This document shows positions 45,440 through 53,826 of a stretch of 64,000 bases of DNA, piece by piece; within the stretch, counting starts at the first letter, position 1; each line of letters begins with the position of its first letter. The notes beneath the pieces were generated by a model. The model had not been told where the DNA came from. It did no database searches and saw only the letters and a list, made by a program, of their open reading frames with translations. The stretch covers positions 1,178,001 through 1,242,000 of the forward strand of contig OY764266.1 of NCBI GenBank assembly GCA_963668365.1, given 5' to 3'. Source of the stretch: VXNE01 sp963668365 (GTDB lineage: Bacteria > Pseudomonadota > Gammaproteobacteria > Pseudomonadales > Azotimanducaceae). Made by a program: the position numbers and the translations under genes.

Positions 45440-46087
45440 ATGGAAGAAGTCATCAGTTACCTGGCGCGGTGGGGCCACATGGTGGCGGGCGTTGCCTGGA
45501 TAGGCCTGCTCTACTACTTCAACTTTGTGCAGACGGAGTATTTCAAGGAGGCCGAAGACAACGCTCGGGTGGACGCCTTCACCAAGCTGGCGCCGCGGGC
45601 GCTCTGGTGGTTCCGTTGGGCTGCGGCACTGACGTTCGTCACAGGCCTGATACTGCTCTACTTCATCATGGCGGGTCTCAGCGTGGACATCGTCCTTGGC
45701 GCTGTGATGGCGACCCTGATGTTCCTCAACGTCTGGCTCATCATCTGGCCGAACCAGAAGATCGTCATCGCTTCCAACGAACAGATCAAGGGCGGCGGCG
45801 AAGCGCTTCCGGAAGCTGCGGCGGCCGCGCCCAAAGCGGCGCTGGCGTCTCGAACCAATACGCTCTTTTCGCTGCCCATGTTGTTCCTGATGGGGGCGCA
45901 TTCGCATTTTGGCTCGGGCGCGTTCGACGACAAGATGACCGCCCTTGTGGTGGGTCTCGTCATCATCGCGGCGTTGGAAGTCAACGCGATCTTCGGCAAG
46001 CAGGGCCCCATGACGTCGGTACGCGGGGTGATCGTCAGCAGCCTGGTGCTGACCGCGGTGTTCTGGGGCATCGTGAAGATACTGTAG
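45440..46087 (+). CDS. PuuD-like (urate oxidase N-terminal domain) membrane protein
   Basis: 215 residues with about six membrane segments: LARWGHMVAGVAWIGLLYYFNFVQ, LTFVTGLILLYFIM, IVLGAVMATLMFLNVWLIIWPNQK, LFSLPMLFLMGAHSHFG and two more. It matches the membrane domain of urate hydroxylase PuuD, but the C-terminal cytochrome c domain (CxxCH) is absent. Conserved His residues in WGHMV and AHSHFG may bind heme or metal. Enzymatic activity is doubtful without the cytochrome part; no purine catabolism genes are nearby. Confidence 0.7.
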   Translation: MEEVISYLARWGHMVAGVAWIGLLYYFNFVQTEYFKEAEDNARVDAFTKLAPRALWWFRWAAALTFVTGLILLYFIMAGLSVDIVLGAVMATLMFLNVWLIIWPNQKIVIASNEQIKGGGEALPEAAAAAPKAALASRTNTLFSLPMLFLMGAHSHFGSGAFDDKMTALVVGLVIIAALEVNAIFGKQGPMTSVRGVIVSSLVLTAVFWGIVKIL

Positions 46088-46100
46088 CTATTGCATTTTT

Positions 46101-46128
46101 CGGCGCTCGCTCAGCGGGGCGAGCGCCG
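46101..46128. terminator. Strong hairpin after the PuuD-like gene
   Basis: Perfect 10 bp stem CGGCGCTCGC/GCGAGCGCCG with an 8-base loop, 14 bases after the stop. A T run precedes rather than follows the stem, so it may not act as a classical terminator for the plus strand; the role as a 3' end structure is inferred. Confidence 0.5.
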
Positions 46129-46197
46129 ATCCCGCTTCCCCAGCGGCGTCGTTCTGCCTAAACTTCCGTTGTTTTCGCAACGCGTGAGTTCCGTACC

Positions 46198-46971
46198 TTG
46201 AGCGAGCCGGTTCAACCCCAGTCCGATCTCCCGATAGCAGCGACTCCCGGTGATTTGCCGCGGCGCCCGCGTGGTCGCCCGCCCAGGGGTGGCGGCAACG
46301 GCGGCGGCGCGGGGAGAGGCATCGGCATCGTTCTCGCGTTGATGATCGCGGGCTTCGGCATCGGCGGCTGGTTCGTCTTCAACCAGCAGCAGGAACTGCT
46401 GGCAAGCGAGCGTGCACGGGCGGGAGCCGAAGAGCGGCTGGAGTACTTGGAGGCGCGCCTGCGCGCGACGGATGAAACCATGACCGAGGCGGGGGAAGAC
46501 ACCGACGAGCAACTGAATTTCTGGGAGTCGGAAATCCGCAAGGTCTGGGACATCGCGAACAAGCGCAACAAGAAGTGGATCCAGGACAACCAGGCGGCCG
46601 TCACCAGGCATCAGTCCGCCCTGAACAGCGTGGAGTCGAGCCTGGCGGACCTCAGGAGCGCCGTGTCCCGCAACGATACCAAGCTGCAGCAGCAGGGGGA
46701 GATCATCGATCGGTTGGCCGATGTGCAGCAGCAGGTTCGAACCCTCGTTCGTCAACAGCGGGACCTGGTCGATTCGGTCAATACGTCGCGGCAGGTGGTC
46801 GCAACCCTGAAGGCGTCGTTGGAGCCGCGCATCAAGAGCCTGGAAGATGCGATCGACGCGATCGACGGCTCCCGGCAGCAGTCGGGCGTTCAATACAGCC
46901 GGTTGCGAGCGCGCCTCGAGGCGCTGGAGCGTCAACTCGAGGAGAATGCCCCCGGCCCGGTTCTCGAGTAG
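46198..46971 (+). CDS. Membrane-anchored coiled-coil protein of unknown function
   Basis: 257 residues from a TTG start (no in-frame ATG or GTG nearby). A basic Pro/Gly/Arg-rich cytoplasmic head (1-40) is followed by one transmembrane helix (IGIVLALMIAGFGIGGWFVF, about 42-61), then a long heptad-rich coiled coil (65-250) rich in Gln, Glu, Leu and Arg. I do not recognise a family. The single-pass coiled-coil design resembles envelope or division-associated proteins, but that is only architectural similarity. Confidence 0.7.
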   Translation: MSEPVQPQSDLPIAATPGDLPRRPRGRPPRGGGNGGGAGRGIGIVLALMIAGFGIGGWFVFNQQQELLASERARAGAEERLEYLEARLRATDETMTEAGEDTDEQLNFWESEIRKVWDIANKRNKKWIQDNQAAVTRHQSALNSVESSLADLRSAVSRNDTKLQQQGEIIDRLADVQQQVRTLVRQQRDLVDSVNTSRQVVATLKASLEPRIKSLEDAIDAIDGSRQQSGVQYSRLRARLEALERQLEENAPGPVLE

Positions 46972-46989
46972 CGACGATCCGCGCCGCAA

Positions 46990-47865
46990 CTACTCGGCGG
47001 CGCGGGTCTCGGCCACGCGGCGGTCCTTCGCCCGCCACAGTTCGTCGACCCATCGGTTGAGAACCTCGCGCCTGTCGCTCCCCGTGCAGGTCAAAGGTTC
47101 CGGCACCGCGAGGGTGTCGACCGTCACATCGATGCGGCGACAGCGGCCGCAGAGGAAATCCCAGAATCCCGGCACCTCGCCGCGGTAGCGGATGGTCACG
47201 TCCACGAGCGCGGTCGCGCGGTCGCCAAGCGCCGTCGCGACATAGCCGATGCCGCCCGGCCTGGGTCTCAGCAGGTGGCGGTAGGGAGACCCCTGGGCGG
47301 CATGTTTCGCCGCCGTGAAACGCGTGCCTTCGAGAAAGCTCAGCACGGAAGTCGGACGCTCGGCGAAGCCTTGGCAGGCCTTGAGCGTCGCGTTCCTGTC
47401 GCGCTCGGCGAGTTCCGGGTTCTGCTCGAGCCGTTCGCGGCCGTAGCGCCGCACGTAGGGAAACCCCAGGAGCCACATCGCGACCCCCGCCAGCGGCACC
47501 CAGATCAGTTCCCGCTTGGTGAAGAACTTGAGCGGCGGAATGCGGCCGAGCAACGTGTTCTGCAGGACGATGATGTCGACCCACGACTGGTGATTGCTGA
47601 CCACCAGGTACCAGCCGTTTCGGGCGAGCTTCTCGGCGTCGCCGAAGCGCGCGTCGATGACGGAGAGCCGAAGCGCCCGCACGAGCAGTCGGTTGCTCAC
47701 CACCCAGCCGTCGATGATCCGATCCATCAGGCCGCCGATCGCGCTCCGCATCCTTCCGCCCGGCATCGCCAGGCGCACGCACCCCATGAGATACAGCGGC
47801 ACACACCAGAGCGTGGTGTGGACCGCAATCCAGGCCATCGAAATGCCGCCGCGCAGCGTATCCAT
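46990..47865 (-). CDS. 1-acylglycerol-3-phosphate acyltransferase-like (PlsC/YihG type)
   Basis: About 291 residues. An N-terminal membrane segment is followed by the acyltransferase motifs NHQSWVDII (HX4D) and FLEGTRFT (glycerophosphate binding), then VALVDVTIRYRGE. Like E. coli YihG/YihG-type acyltransferases it should acylate lysophosphatidate or a related lipid at the inner membrane. Start uncertain: ATG 47865 or 47883 (or 47874). Convergent with the coiled-coil gene. Confidence 0.87.
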   Translation of the reverse strand: MDTLRGGISMAWIAVHTTLWCVPLYLMGCVRLAMPGGRMRSAIGGLMDRIIDGWVVSNRLLVRALRLSVIDARFGDAEKLARNGWYLVVSNHQSWVDIIVLQNTLLGRIPPLKFFTKRELIWVPLAGVAMWLLGFPYVRRYGRERLEQNPELAERDRNATLKACQGFAERPTSVLSFLEGTRFTAAKHAAQGSPYRHLLRPRPGGIGYVATALGDRATALVDVTIRYRGEVPGFWDFLCGRCRRIDVTVDTLAVPEPLTCTGSDRREVLNRWVDELWRAKDRRVAETRAAE

Positions 47866-47909
47866 GCCGCGCATCTTTAGCACACGAACACACCGCGCGC
47901 CACGCGGCC

Positions 47910-48032
47910 ACGGACACCCACGTTCGGGACACCCACCTCACCTTCGGGACAGCCCCGTTCGACACCCATCCGGGACACCCGCGTTCGGGACAGGCACGTT
48001 CGGGACACCCATGTCGGGATGGTCGGACACCC
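47910..48032. repeat. Degenerate short tandem repeats (CGGGACACCCACGTT)
   Basis: About eight imperfect units of roughly 15 bases (range 11-20) such as CGGGACACCCGCGTT, CGGGACAGGCACGTT and CGGGACACCCATGT, head to tail with no unique spacers. It fills most of the gap between the acyltransferase and exoI genes and ends about 40 bases before the exoI start. Confidence 0.8.
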
Positions 48033-48073
48033 GGGCTGCTCGCGCTTGCGAAAGCGCGTACCATGGCTCGCGC

Positions 48074-49501
48074 ATGGAAGAACCCGCCGAAACCTTCCTC
48101 TGGTACGACATCGAAACAACGGGAACCTCGCCCGCGAATGACCGGATCGTGCAGTTCGCGAGTCTGCGGACTGACTTCGATCTCGAGCCCGTCGAACCGC
48201 CGTTTTCCACCTACATCCAGATGGGCCCCGAAATCGTGCCGTGGCCCGAGTCTTTCCTGGTGACGGGAATCGCCCCGGAGACCCTGGCGGCAGGTTGCTC
48301 CGAATGGGAGGCGATCACCGAGATCCATCGCATCTTCGATGCCGGGCGCACATGCGTGGTGGGCTACAACAACCTGCTTTTCGACGACGAGTTCATCCGC
48401 CACACCCTCTACAGAAACCTGTTCGACCCCTACGCGAGGGAGTGGCGCGACGGCAATTCCCGCTGGGACATCATCGACCTGGTCCGCGCTGCCGCCGCGT
48501 TGCGGCCCGAGGGCGTGGAGTGGCCCGTCATCGACGACAGGCCTTCGTTTCGCCTGCAGGCAATCGCCGAAGCAAACGGCCTGACCCACGAGATTCCTCA
48601 CGACGCCCTGTCCGACGTGCGCGCCACCATCGAGGTCGCCCGCCTGGTCAGGAAGCACCAGCCGAAGCTGTACCAGTGGAGCCTCGGCCTGCGGTCGAGG
48701 GGCGCCGCGCGCCGCCTGCTCCTGCCGTTCGGACAGCGGATCTGCATCCACGCCGCGCGGTCCTTCGGAAACGCGCGCTACGGAACCGCGCCGGTGTTGT
48801 CGATCGCGCAGCACCCGGAAATCGAAGCCAGCGTCATCGTGGCCGATCTCGGCCGAGATGTTTCCGCGCTCATCGAGAACTCCGCGGAAGATCTCGCGGA
48901 GGCGCTGTTCGCAAAGGAGGCGGCAGAACGCCCGCCGTTGCACCAGGTGCGACTGAACCGATGCCCGTTCCTTGCGCCGCTGACGGTGCTGCGCCCGCCG
49001 GATGCCAGGCGCCTGGGCCTGGACCGCGATCTCCTGCTCGAGCGGCAGGCTGCACTGACCGCGACGCCGGACCTCGACAGGAAGATCGCGAATGTCTATG
49101 CCCGGCGCGACAGCGCCCGCAACGATGAAACCCGCGATGTGGAGGAACGCCTATACGAAGGCTTTACGTCGGATGCGGACCGGCTCCGCTGTGAGAACCT
49201 CCGGCGCGAACTGCGCTCCGGGGGCCCCTGGCCGGACATTTCCTTCACCGATGCCCGCCTGCAGGCGCTTGCCTACCGGTTGCGTGCACGCCTGCGTCCG
49301 GAGTCTCTGGACGCCTCTCATCGAGAGGCTTGGCGACGCCACGTCGTCGACCGACTGACCATGGAACATCCCAGGCGACTGACCGTTGCCGAGTATCGGC
49401 GCGATGTGGAGGAAAGACTGGCCGACAGCGAGGGCGACGGCGAGATCCTGGGCGCGCTGCAAGCGTACGGCCTGGAACTCGAGCGCCGCACCCTCGAATG
49501 A
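48074..49501 (+). CDS. sbcB: Exodeoxyribonuclease I
   Basis: 3'-5' single-strand DNA exonuclease in mismatch repair and recombination. 475 residues. The DEDDh motifs are FLWYDIETTG (Asp12, Glu14), GYNNLLFDDEFIRH and HDALSDVRATIEVARL, followed by the ExoI SH3-like and helical C-terminal regions (YEGFTSDADRLRC). Start 48074 gives MEEPAETFLWYDIETTG, family-typical. The ABC transporter gene overlaps its stop by ATGA. Confidence 0.95.
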   Translation: MEEPAETFLWYDIETTGTSPANDRIVQFASLRTDFDLEPVEPPFSTYIQMGPEIVPWPESFLVTGIAPETLAAGCSEWEAITEIHRIFDAGRTCVVGYNNLLFDDEFIRHTLYRNLFDPYAREWRDGNSRWDIIDLVRAAAALRPEGVEWPVIDDRPSFRLQAIAEANGLTHEIPHDALSDVRATIEVARLVRKHQPKLYQWSLGLRSRGAARRLLLPFGQRICIHAARSFGNARYGTAPVLSIAQHPEIEASVIVADLGRDVSALIENSAEDLAEALFAKEAAERPPLHQVRLNRCPFLAPLTVLRPPDARRLGLDRDLLLERQAALTATPDLDRKIANVYARRDSARNDETRDVEERLYEGFTSDADRLRCENLRRELRSGGPWPDISFTDARLQALAYRLRARLRPESLDASHREAWRRHVVDRLTMEHPRRLTVAEYRRDVEERLADSEGDGEILGALQAYGLELERRTLE

Positions 49502-50229
49502 CTGACTCCTGCGTCAGTTTCTCGAGCGTAGGCAAGCGCTTTGCCGGCGACTGGGTGTTTCGCGACATCACCTTCTCGTGCCCGTCCGGTGAAACGACCG
49601 CCATCGTGGGCGAGAGCGGCAGCGGAAAGACGACGCTGCTGCAACTCGTGAACGGTGTCCTGCGACCGAACCAAGGCACCGTTCAGGTGCTGGGCGAAGA
49701 GGTTCCCGCGGAAGGCATCGAGGCATTCCGCCGTCGCATTGGCTACGCCGTGCAGGGCGCGGGCCTGTTCCCTCACATGACGGTGCGTCAGAACGTCGAC
49801 TTGCTCGCGAGGCTCGAAGGTTGGTCGCGCGACGCCATCGAAGCCCGCTTCGCGGAACTGCTGGAGGAGATGGGTCTCGACACGTCCCTGGCCGACCGGT
49901 ACCCGAATCAGCTCTCCGGCGGCCAGCAGCAGCGCGTCGGGCTGTGCCGGGCCCTCATGCTGAAACCGGGCCTCCTGCTGCTCGACGAACCGTTCTCGGC
50001 GGTCGACCCCATCACGCGGATAGAACTGTACGAGCAGTTCGTTCACGCGCAAAGGCACGAAGGCGTGAGCGCGCTCCTGGTCACCCACGACATGCGCGAG
50101 GCAGTGAAGCTGGCGCAACACCTGGTCATCGTCGGATCGGGCGAAGTTCTGCAGGCTGGAGAGACCCCGGCGGTGCTGGCGGCGCCGCGCCCGGGCTACG
50201 TCGCCCGCCTCGTGGCAACGCACCTGTGA
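49498..50229 (+). CDS. Osmoprotectant ABC transporter ATP-binding protein (OpuCA/OsmV-like)
   Basis: 243 residues. Walker A GESGSGKTT, Q-loop GYAVQGAGLFPHM, signature QLSGGQQQRVGLCRAL, Walker B LLLLDEPFSAVD and switch His VTHDMREAVKLA. It lacks the C-terminal CBS domains of long OpuCA proteins. It pairs with the overlapping binding-protein/permease fusion (GTGA) to form a likely glycine betaine/choline-type importer. ATGA overlap with exoI. Confidence 0.92.
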   Translation: MTDSCVSFSSVGKRFAGDWVFRDITFSCPSGETTAIVGESGSGKTTLLQLVNGVLRPNQGTVQVLGEEVPAEGIEAFRRRIGYAVQGAGLFPHMTVRQNVDLLARLEGWSRDAIEARFAELLEEMGLDTSLADRYPNQLSGGQQQRVGLCRALMLKPGLLLLDEPFSAVDPITRIELYEQFVHAQRHEGVSALLVTHDMREAVKLAQHLVIVGSGEVLQAGETPAVLAAPRPGYVARLVATHL

Positions 50230-51695
50230 TTGGCCGCCTGTCGACCATTCTGTTCGCGCTGTACGGAGCGGCGAGTGCGGCGGAACCCATCGTCGTCGCG
50301 AGCAAGAACTTCAACGAGTCCTACATCCTGGGTGAAGTGGCCGCCCAACTGCTCGAGTCCGGCGGGTTCGAGGTGGAGCGCCGCATGGGCCTCGGCGGCA
50401 CCCTGATCTGCTACGAGGCGCTCGTGGCCGGGGAGATCGACGTCTACATCGAATATACCGGCACCCTGTCGCAGGCCATCCTGAAGTCCGAAGCGAAGCT
50501 CGGCTTCGATGATCTGAACGCGGCCATCGCCCCCCTTGGACTGCAACTGCTGCCGCCGTTCGGCTTCAACAATACCTACGCGCTGGCGTTGCCGCGCGCG
50601 TTCGCCGAGGACCTCGACCTGAATACGATCTCCGACCTCGCGGCGGGCGACGATCTCAAGGTCGCCGTGAGCCACGAGTTTCTCGAACGCGAGGACGGCT
50701 GGCCGGGTCTCTCCCGCGTCTACGGATTCGAGTGGGTGCCGCAGGGGATCGAGCACGGACTGGCCTACCAGGCGCTGGCGGATGGCGCCATCCATGTCAC
50801 GGACGCCTACTCCACGGACGGCGAGTTGACGCGCTACGATCTCAAGGTGCTGGCCGATGACAGGGACTTCTTTCCCAGCTACCTGGCCGCCCCGCTGGTG
50901 CGCGCGGACCTGCCCGCGTCCGCGAAGGCAAGGCTCGGGCTCGTGGCGAACACCCTTGACGACGCGGGCATGCAGGCGATAAATGCCTCGGTCATGTTCG
51001 GGGGAGCGGACTTTGCCGAAGCCGCCGCCGGCTACCTCGACGGCATCGGCGTGGAGACCGATGCGGTTGGATCCCGTTTCTGGCAGCAACTGCGCCGGAA
51101 CACGGCCCGGCACGTCCTGCTGACCGCCATCGCGCTGGCCGCGGCGACCTGCGTCGGCATCGCCCTCGGTCTCATCGTGTTCCGCATCGCCTGGCTGTCG
51201 CGCGTGGTGGTCTACATGACCGGACTGATGCAGACGATTCCATCCATCGCGCTGCTGGCGCTCATGATTCCGCTATTCGGCATCGGCGTCGTACCCGCCA
51301 TCGCGGCGCTATTCCTTTATTCCCTGCTACCCATCGTCCGCAACACCGTCACCGCGCTGGTCACCGTCGATCCGGTGTTGCAGCGCGTCTCCAGGGCGAT
51401 GGGATTGACGCGAGGCCAGGAGTTGCGCCACGTATTCGTGCCGCTGTCGATGCCGAGCATGCTGGCCGGCATTCGCACGGCGGCGGTGATCTGCATCGGC
51501 ACGGCGACGCTCGCGGCGTTCATCGGCGCCGGCGGGTTGGGCGACCCCATTGTCACGGGTCTGAGCCTGAACGACACCGGCCTGATCATGCAGGGTGCGA
51601 TCCCGGCGGCGCTTCTCGCCGTGGTGACAGAACTGGCATTCGAGGGAATCGAAAGGGCGGTGGTGCCGAAACACCTCCGGACGTCGGAACGCTGA
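50226..51695 (+). CDS. Osmoprotectant ABC transporter: fused substrate-binding protein and permease
   Basis: 489 residues from GTG 50226. A signal peptide (about 1-19, LSTILFALYGAASAA) precedes an OpuAC-type binding domain (20-275: IVVASKNFNESYILGEVAAQLL, GEIDVYIEYTGTLSQAIL, GFNNTYALALP). The permease follows (about 290-475: TGLMQTIPSIALLALMIPLFGIGVVP, with the EAA-like coupling loop MGLTRGQELRHVFVPLSMPSMLAGI). The order binding domain then permease is a recognised fusion for quaternary-amine uptake. The ligand (betaine, choline, carnitine) is not resolved. Confidence 0.93.
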   Translation: MIGRLSTILFALYGAASAAEPIVVASKNFNESYILGEVAAQLLESGGFEVERRMGLGGTLICYEALVAGEIDVYIEYTGTLSQAILKSEAKLGFDDLNAAIAPLGLQLLPPFGFNNTYALALPRAFAEDLDLNTISDLAAGDDLKVAVSHEFLEREDGWPGLSRVYGFEWVPQGIEHGLAYQALADGAIHVTDAYSTDGELTRYDLKVLADDRDFFPSYLAAPLVRADLPASAKARLGLVANTLDDAGMQAINASVMFGGADFAEAAAGYLDGIGVETDAVGSRFWQQLRRNTARHVLLTAIALAAATCVGIALGLIVFRIAWLSRVVVYMTGLMQTIPSIALLALMIPLFGIGVVPAIAALFLYSLLPIVRNTVTALVTVDPVLQRVSRAMGLTRGQELRHVFVPLSMPSMLAGIRTAAVICIGTATLAAFIGAGGLGDPIVTGLSLNDTGLIMQGAIPAALLAVVTELAFEGIERAVVPKHLRTSER

Positions 51696-52873
51696 ACACG
51701 CTCGCCACGTGGCCCTGCAAGGACATCGACCTGGATTGGGCGGACTGGATCTTTGCTCTTGGCGCGTGCCTGTCGCCGCCGCCAGTGCATGAAGTCTCCA
51801 GGCGGGTGGAGCGCCTGTGGTCGACGGAGTCGGACAGCCTCGCGTGCCTGACGGTCCGCTCCGCGTTCGACCTGTACCTGCGGGCGCAACGCTGGGAAGC
51901 CGGCTCCGAGATCGTCTTTTCCGCGTTGACCGTGCCGGACATGCCCCGCGTCGCCCGGCATCACGGATTGCGCCCGGTTCCACTCGACATCGATCCGACG
52001 ACAGCGGCCTGGGACGTTGGCGCGCTTGAGCAATGCGTGACCCCGCGCACGCGGGCAGTCGTGCTCGCGCACCTCTTTGGCGGGCGCGTCGATCTGGGTC
52101 CTGCGGTCGAAATCGCGCGACGTCACGGCTTCGTGGTCGTGGAGGACTGCGCCCAGGCCTACACGGGTCCGGACTGGACCGGCCATCCGCAAGCGGACCT
52201 CTCGCTGTTCTCCTTCGGACCCATGAAGACGGCCACCGCCCTCGGCGGTGCGCTGGCGCGGGTGCGCGACCCGGAGACATGCGCCGCGATGAAACGCATC
52301 TCCGCCCGGGACGCCGTCCAGCCCACGGGCGAGTATCTCCGTCGCGTCCTGCTCTACGGGGTCTTGAAGGCCGCATCGCATCCGCGCGCGTTCGGCATCG
52401 TCATTGCCATGGCCAATGCCCTTGGCGCGGACTCGAGCCAATGGATCCACGGCCTGACCCGGAACGTGGCCAATAACGCGTTCATCGCGAGCATCCGCCG
52501 GCGTCCGTGCGCGGCGCTACTCGGAATGCTCGACCGCAGGCTGGAACGGGGATCCGCACCGGTTGCCCGACGCGTCGAGGCTGGCCGCACTTTGATGGCG
52601 GCACTCGGACCCGATGTAGAAGTTCCAGGACGCGCGGCCGAGCCGCACGGCTACTGGATGTTCCCGGTGCTCTCGGACGATCCCGTAACGCTGTCCGCCT
52701 CGCTCCGTGATCGTGGTTTCGATGCCATGTCGGGACGCTTGTCCGCCGTGTCCGACGGGGAGACTGCAACGCCCGGCGCCGACCGGCTGTCCGACGCCCT
52801 CTACATTCCGTTCGACCCCGCCATGCCGCGCGAAGAACTGGAGAGGCTGGGCAGATGGGTCCGGAGCAATTGA
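51692..52873 (+). CDS. DegT/DnrJ/EryC1-family PLP aminotransferase
   Basis: About 393 residues. Coding similarity clearly extends upstream of the first usable GTG (51785): the stretch DIDLDWADWIFALGACLSPP precedes TVRSAFDLYLRAQRW. A CTG at 51692 would overlap the previous stop (CTGA), matching the ATGA and GTGA junctions of this operon, so I take it as the start with reserve. PLP features are GSEIVFSALTVPDM, FVVVEDCAQAYTG and SLFSFGPMKTATALGG with the Schiff-base Lys. Sugar or lipid aminotransferase-like; substrate unknown. Confidence 0.82.
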   Translation: MNTLATWPCKDIDLDWADWIFALGACLSPPPVHEVSRRVERLWSTESDSLACLTVRSAFDLYLRAQRWEAGSEIVFSALTVPDMPRVARHHGLRPVPLDIDPTTAAWDVGALEQCVTPRTRAVVLAHLFGGRVDLGPAVEIARRHGFVVVEDCAQAYTGPDWTGHPQADLSLFSFGPMKTATALGGALARVRDPETCAAMKRISARDAVQPTGEYLRRVLLYGVLKAASHPRAFGIVIAMANALGADSSQWIHGLTRNVANNAFIASIRRRPCAALLGMLDRRLERGSAPVARRVEAGRTLMAALGPDVEVPGRAAEPHGYWMFPVLSDDPVTLSASLRDRGFDAMSGRLSAVSDGETATPGADRLSDALYIPFDPAMPREELERLGRWVRSN

Positions 52874-52992
52874 AGTCCAGGGTGCGAAGGGCGCCGGTTA
52901 AGCAAACACTGGTAGGCCCGCGCTGGACCCGCCTCGTGCTTTCCGCACTGTTGGTGTCATCCGTTGCGATCAGCCGCGCTCGCTCGATATGA
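52855..52992 (+). CDS. Possible 45-residue membrane microprotein
   Basis: Short open frame starting inside the end of the aminotransferase gene (ATGGGTCCG). Basic N-terminus then a hydrophobic stretch LVLSALLVSSVAI. Its stop overlaps the start of the next small frame (ATGA). No family recognised; could be chance. Confidence 0.25.
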   Translation: MGPEQLKSRVRRAPVKQTLVGPRWTRLVLSALLVSSVAISRARSI

Positions 52993-53078
52993 GGGCCCGC
53001 AACGGGACACGCCTCGAAGCAGTGCCGGACGCGGTCATGGACGAGGTGCTCGCCCGCCTCGCCACGATCCTGGAGTGA
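52989..53078 (+). CDS. 29-residue frame resembling a MazF C-terminus
   Basis: Reads RLEAVPDAVMDEVLARLATI near its end, which resembles the C-terminal helix of PemK/MazF-type toxins. If so it is a relic lacking the rest of the toxin. Very short, so low confidence. Confidence 0.25.
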   Translation: MRARNGTRLEAVPDAVMDEVLARLATILE

Positions 53079-53152
53079 ATCGGGACGTGTCCTCGGTGCG
53101 GACTGGGCGCAGACCACGCCGAAGTATCAAGAATCGGTCCGTCGGCAAAGTG

Positions 53153-53560
53153 CTATGCGGCGGCGAACCTGTTTTGGTCGGGTCGTCGCGCGATGCGGCC
53201 CTTCATGCGGACGGACGGCCTGCGCTTCAGGCGTTGCGAGACTGGATCGATCTCGATACCGACGGATTCCAGTGCGGTTAGTCCGAGAATCGGCTCGATG
53301 TGGTCGTTGCCGAAACCGACGGTGGCCCCGACGATCTCGCCCATGAACTCGACTTCGGCAACGGCGATGTCCACGGTCTCCTCGCGGCCATCCGCAAGTT
53401 CGTAAGTTCGACGTCCCTTCGGCTGTATGCCGATTTCTCGCAGAGCGCGACCTGGGACGACACAGTCGGTCGATCCCATATCGACCAGGAACAAGCCGTC
53501 CCAGGACCGCTCGGGTTCGGCCGGATTACGGATGGTGACGGTGACCTGGACGACGCCCAT
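53153..53560 (-). CDS. Retropepsin-like aspartic protease family protein (clan AA)
   Basis: 135 residues. One retropepsin-like half: FLVDMGSTDCVVP with Asp27 in the D-x-G position (DMGS instead of DTGA/S), then a flap-like FMGEIVGATVGFG and HIEPILGLTALESVGIEID (the ILG hydrophobic motif). Such small proteins act as homodimers; bacterial members are mostly uncharacterised. It is isolated, with 266 bases of non-coding DNA before the Sel1 gene. Confidence 0.85.
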   Translation of the reverse strand: MGVVQVTVTIRNPAEPERSWDGLFLVDMGSTDCVVPGRALREIGIQPKGRRTYELADGREETVDIAVAEVEFMGEIVGATVGFGNDHIEPILGLTALESVGIEIDPVSQRLKRRPSVRMKGRIARRPDQNRFAAA

Positions 53561-53826
53561 GGAGATTTCCTTTCCTCAAGGTAGCTGACTGGCCGAGTTG
53601 TACTCCATGGATTCTGTTGCGGCAAGAAGACAGTCGCGGTATCGGGTACATGGCGCCAACGGCGCTCCGGTTGCCAATTGCTTTGCCATCGATGGAAGCT
53701 GTACAGATGAGTCCACGCAGCCACAGGAAGGCGCTTGGCCGCTTGCGTTACGTACTTCAGGTGTAGCGATCTGCGGTCATCGGTCTTGCCGGTGCCTTGG
53801 TGCCCGTCCGTGCCACGGTCCTGTTT

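Noticed and set aside
47910..48032. CRISPR array
   Set aside because: Units are about 15 bases, degenerate and directly adjacent, without unique spacers or cas genes.
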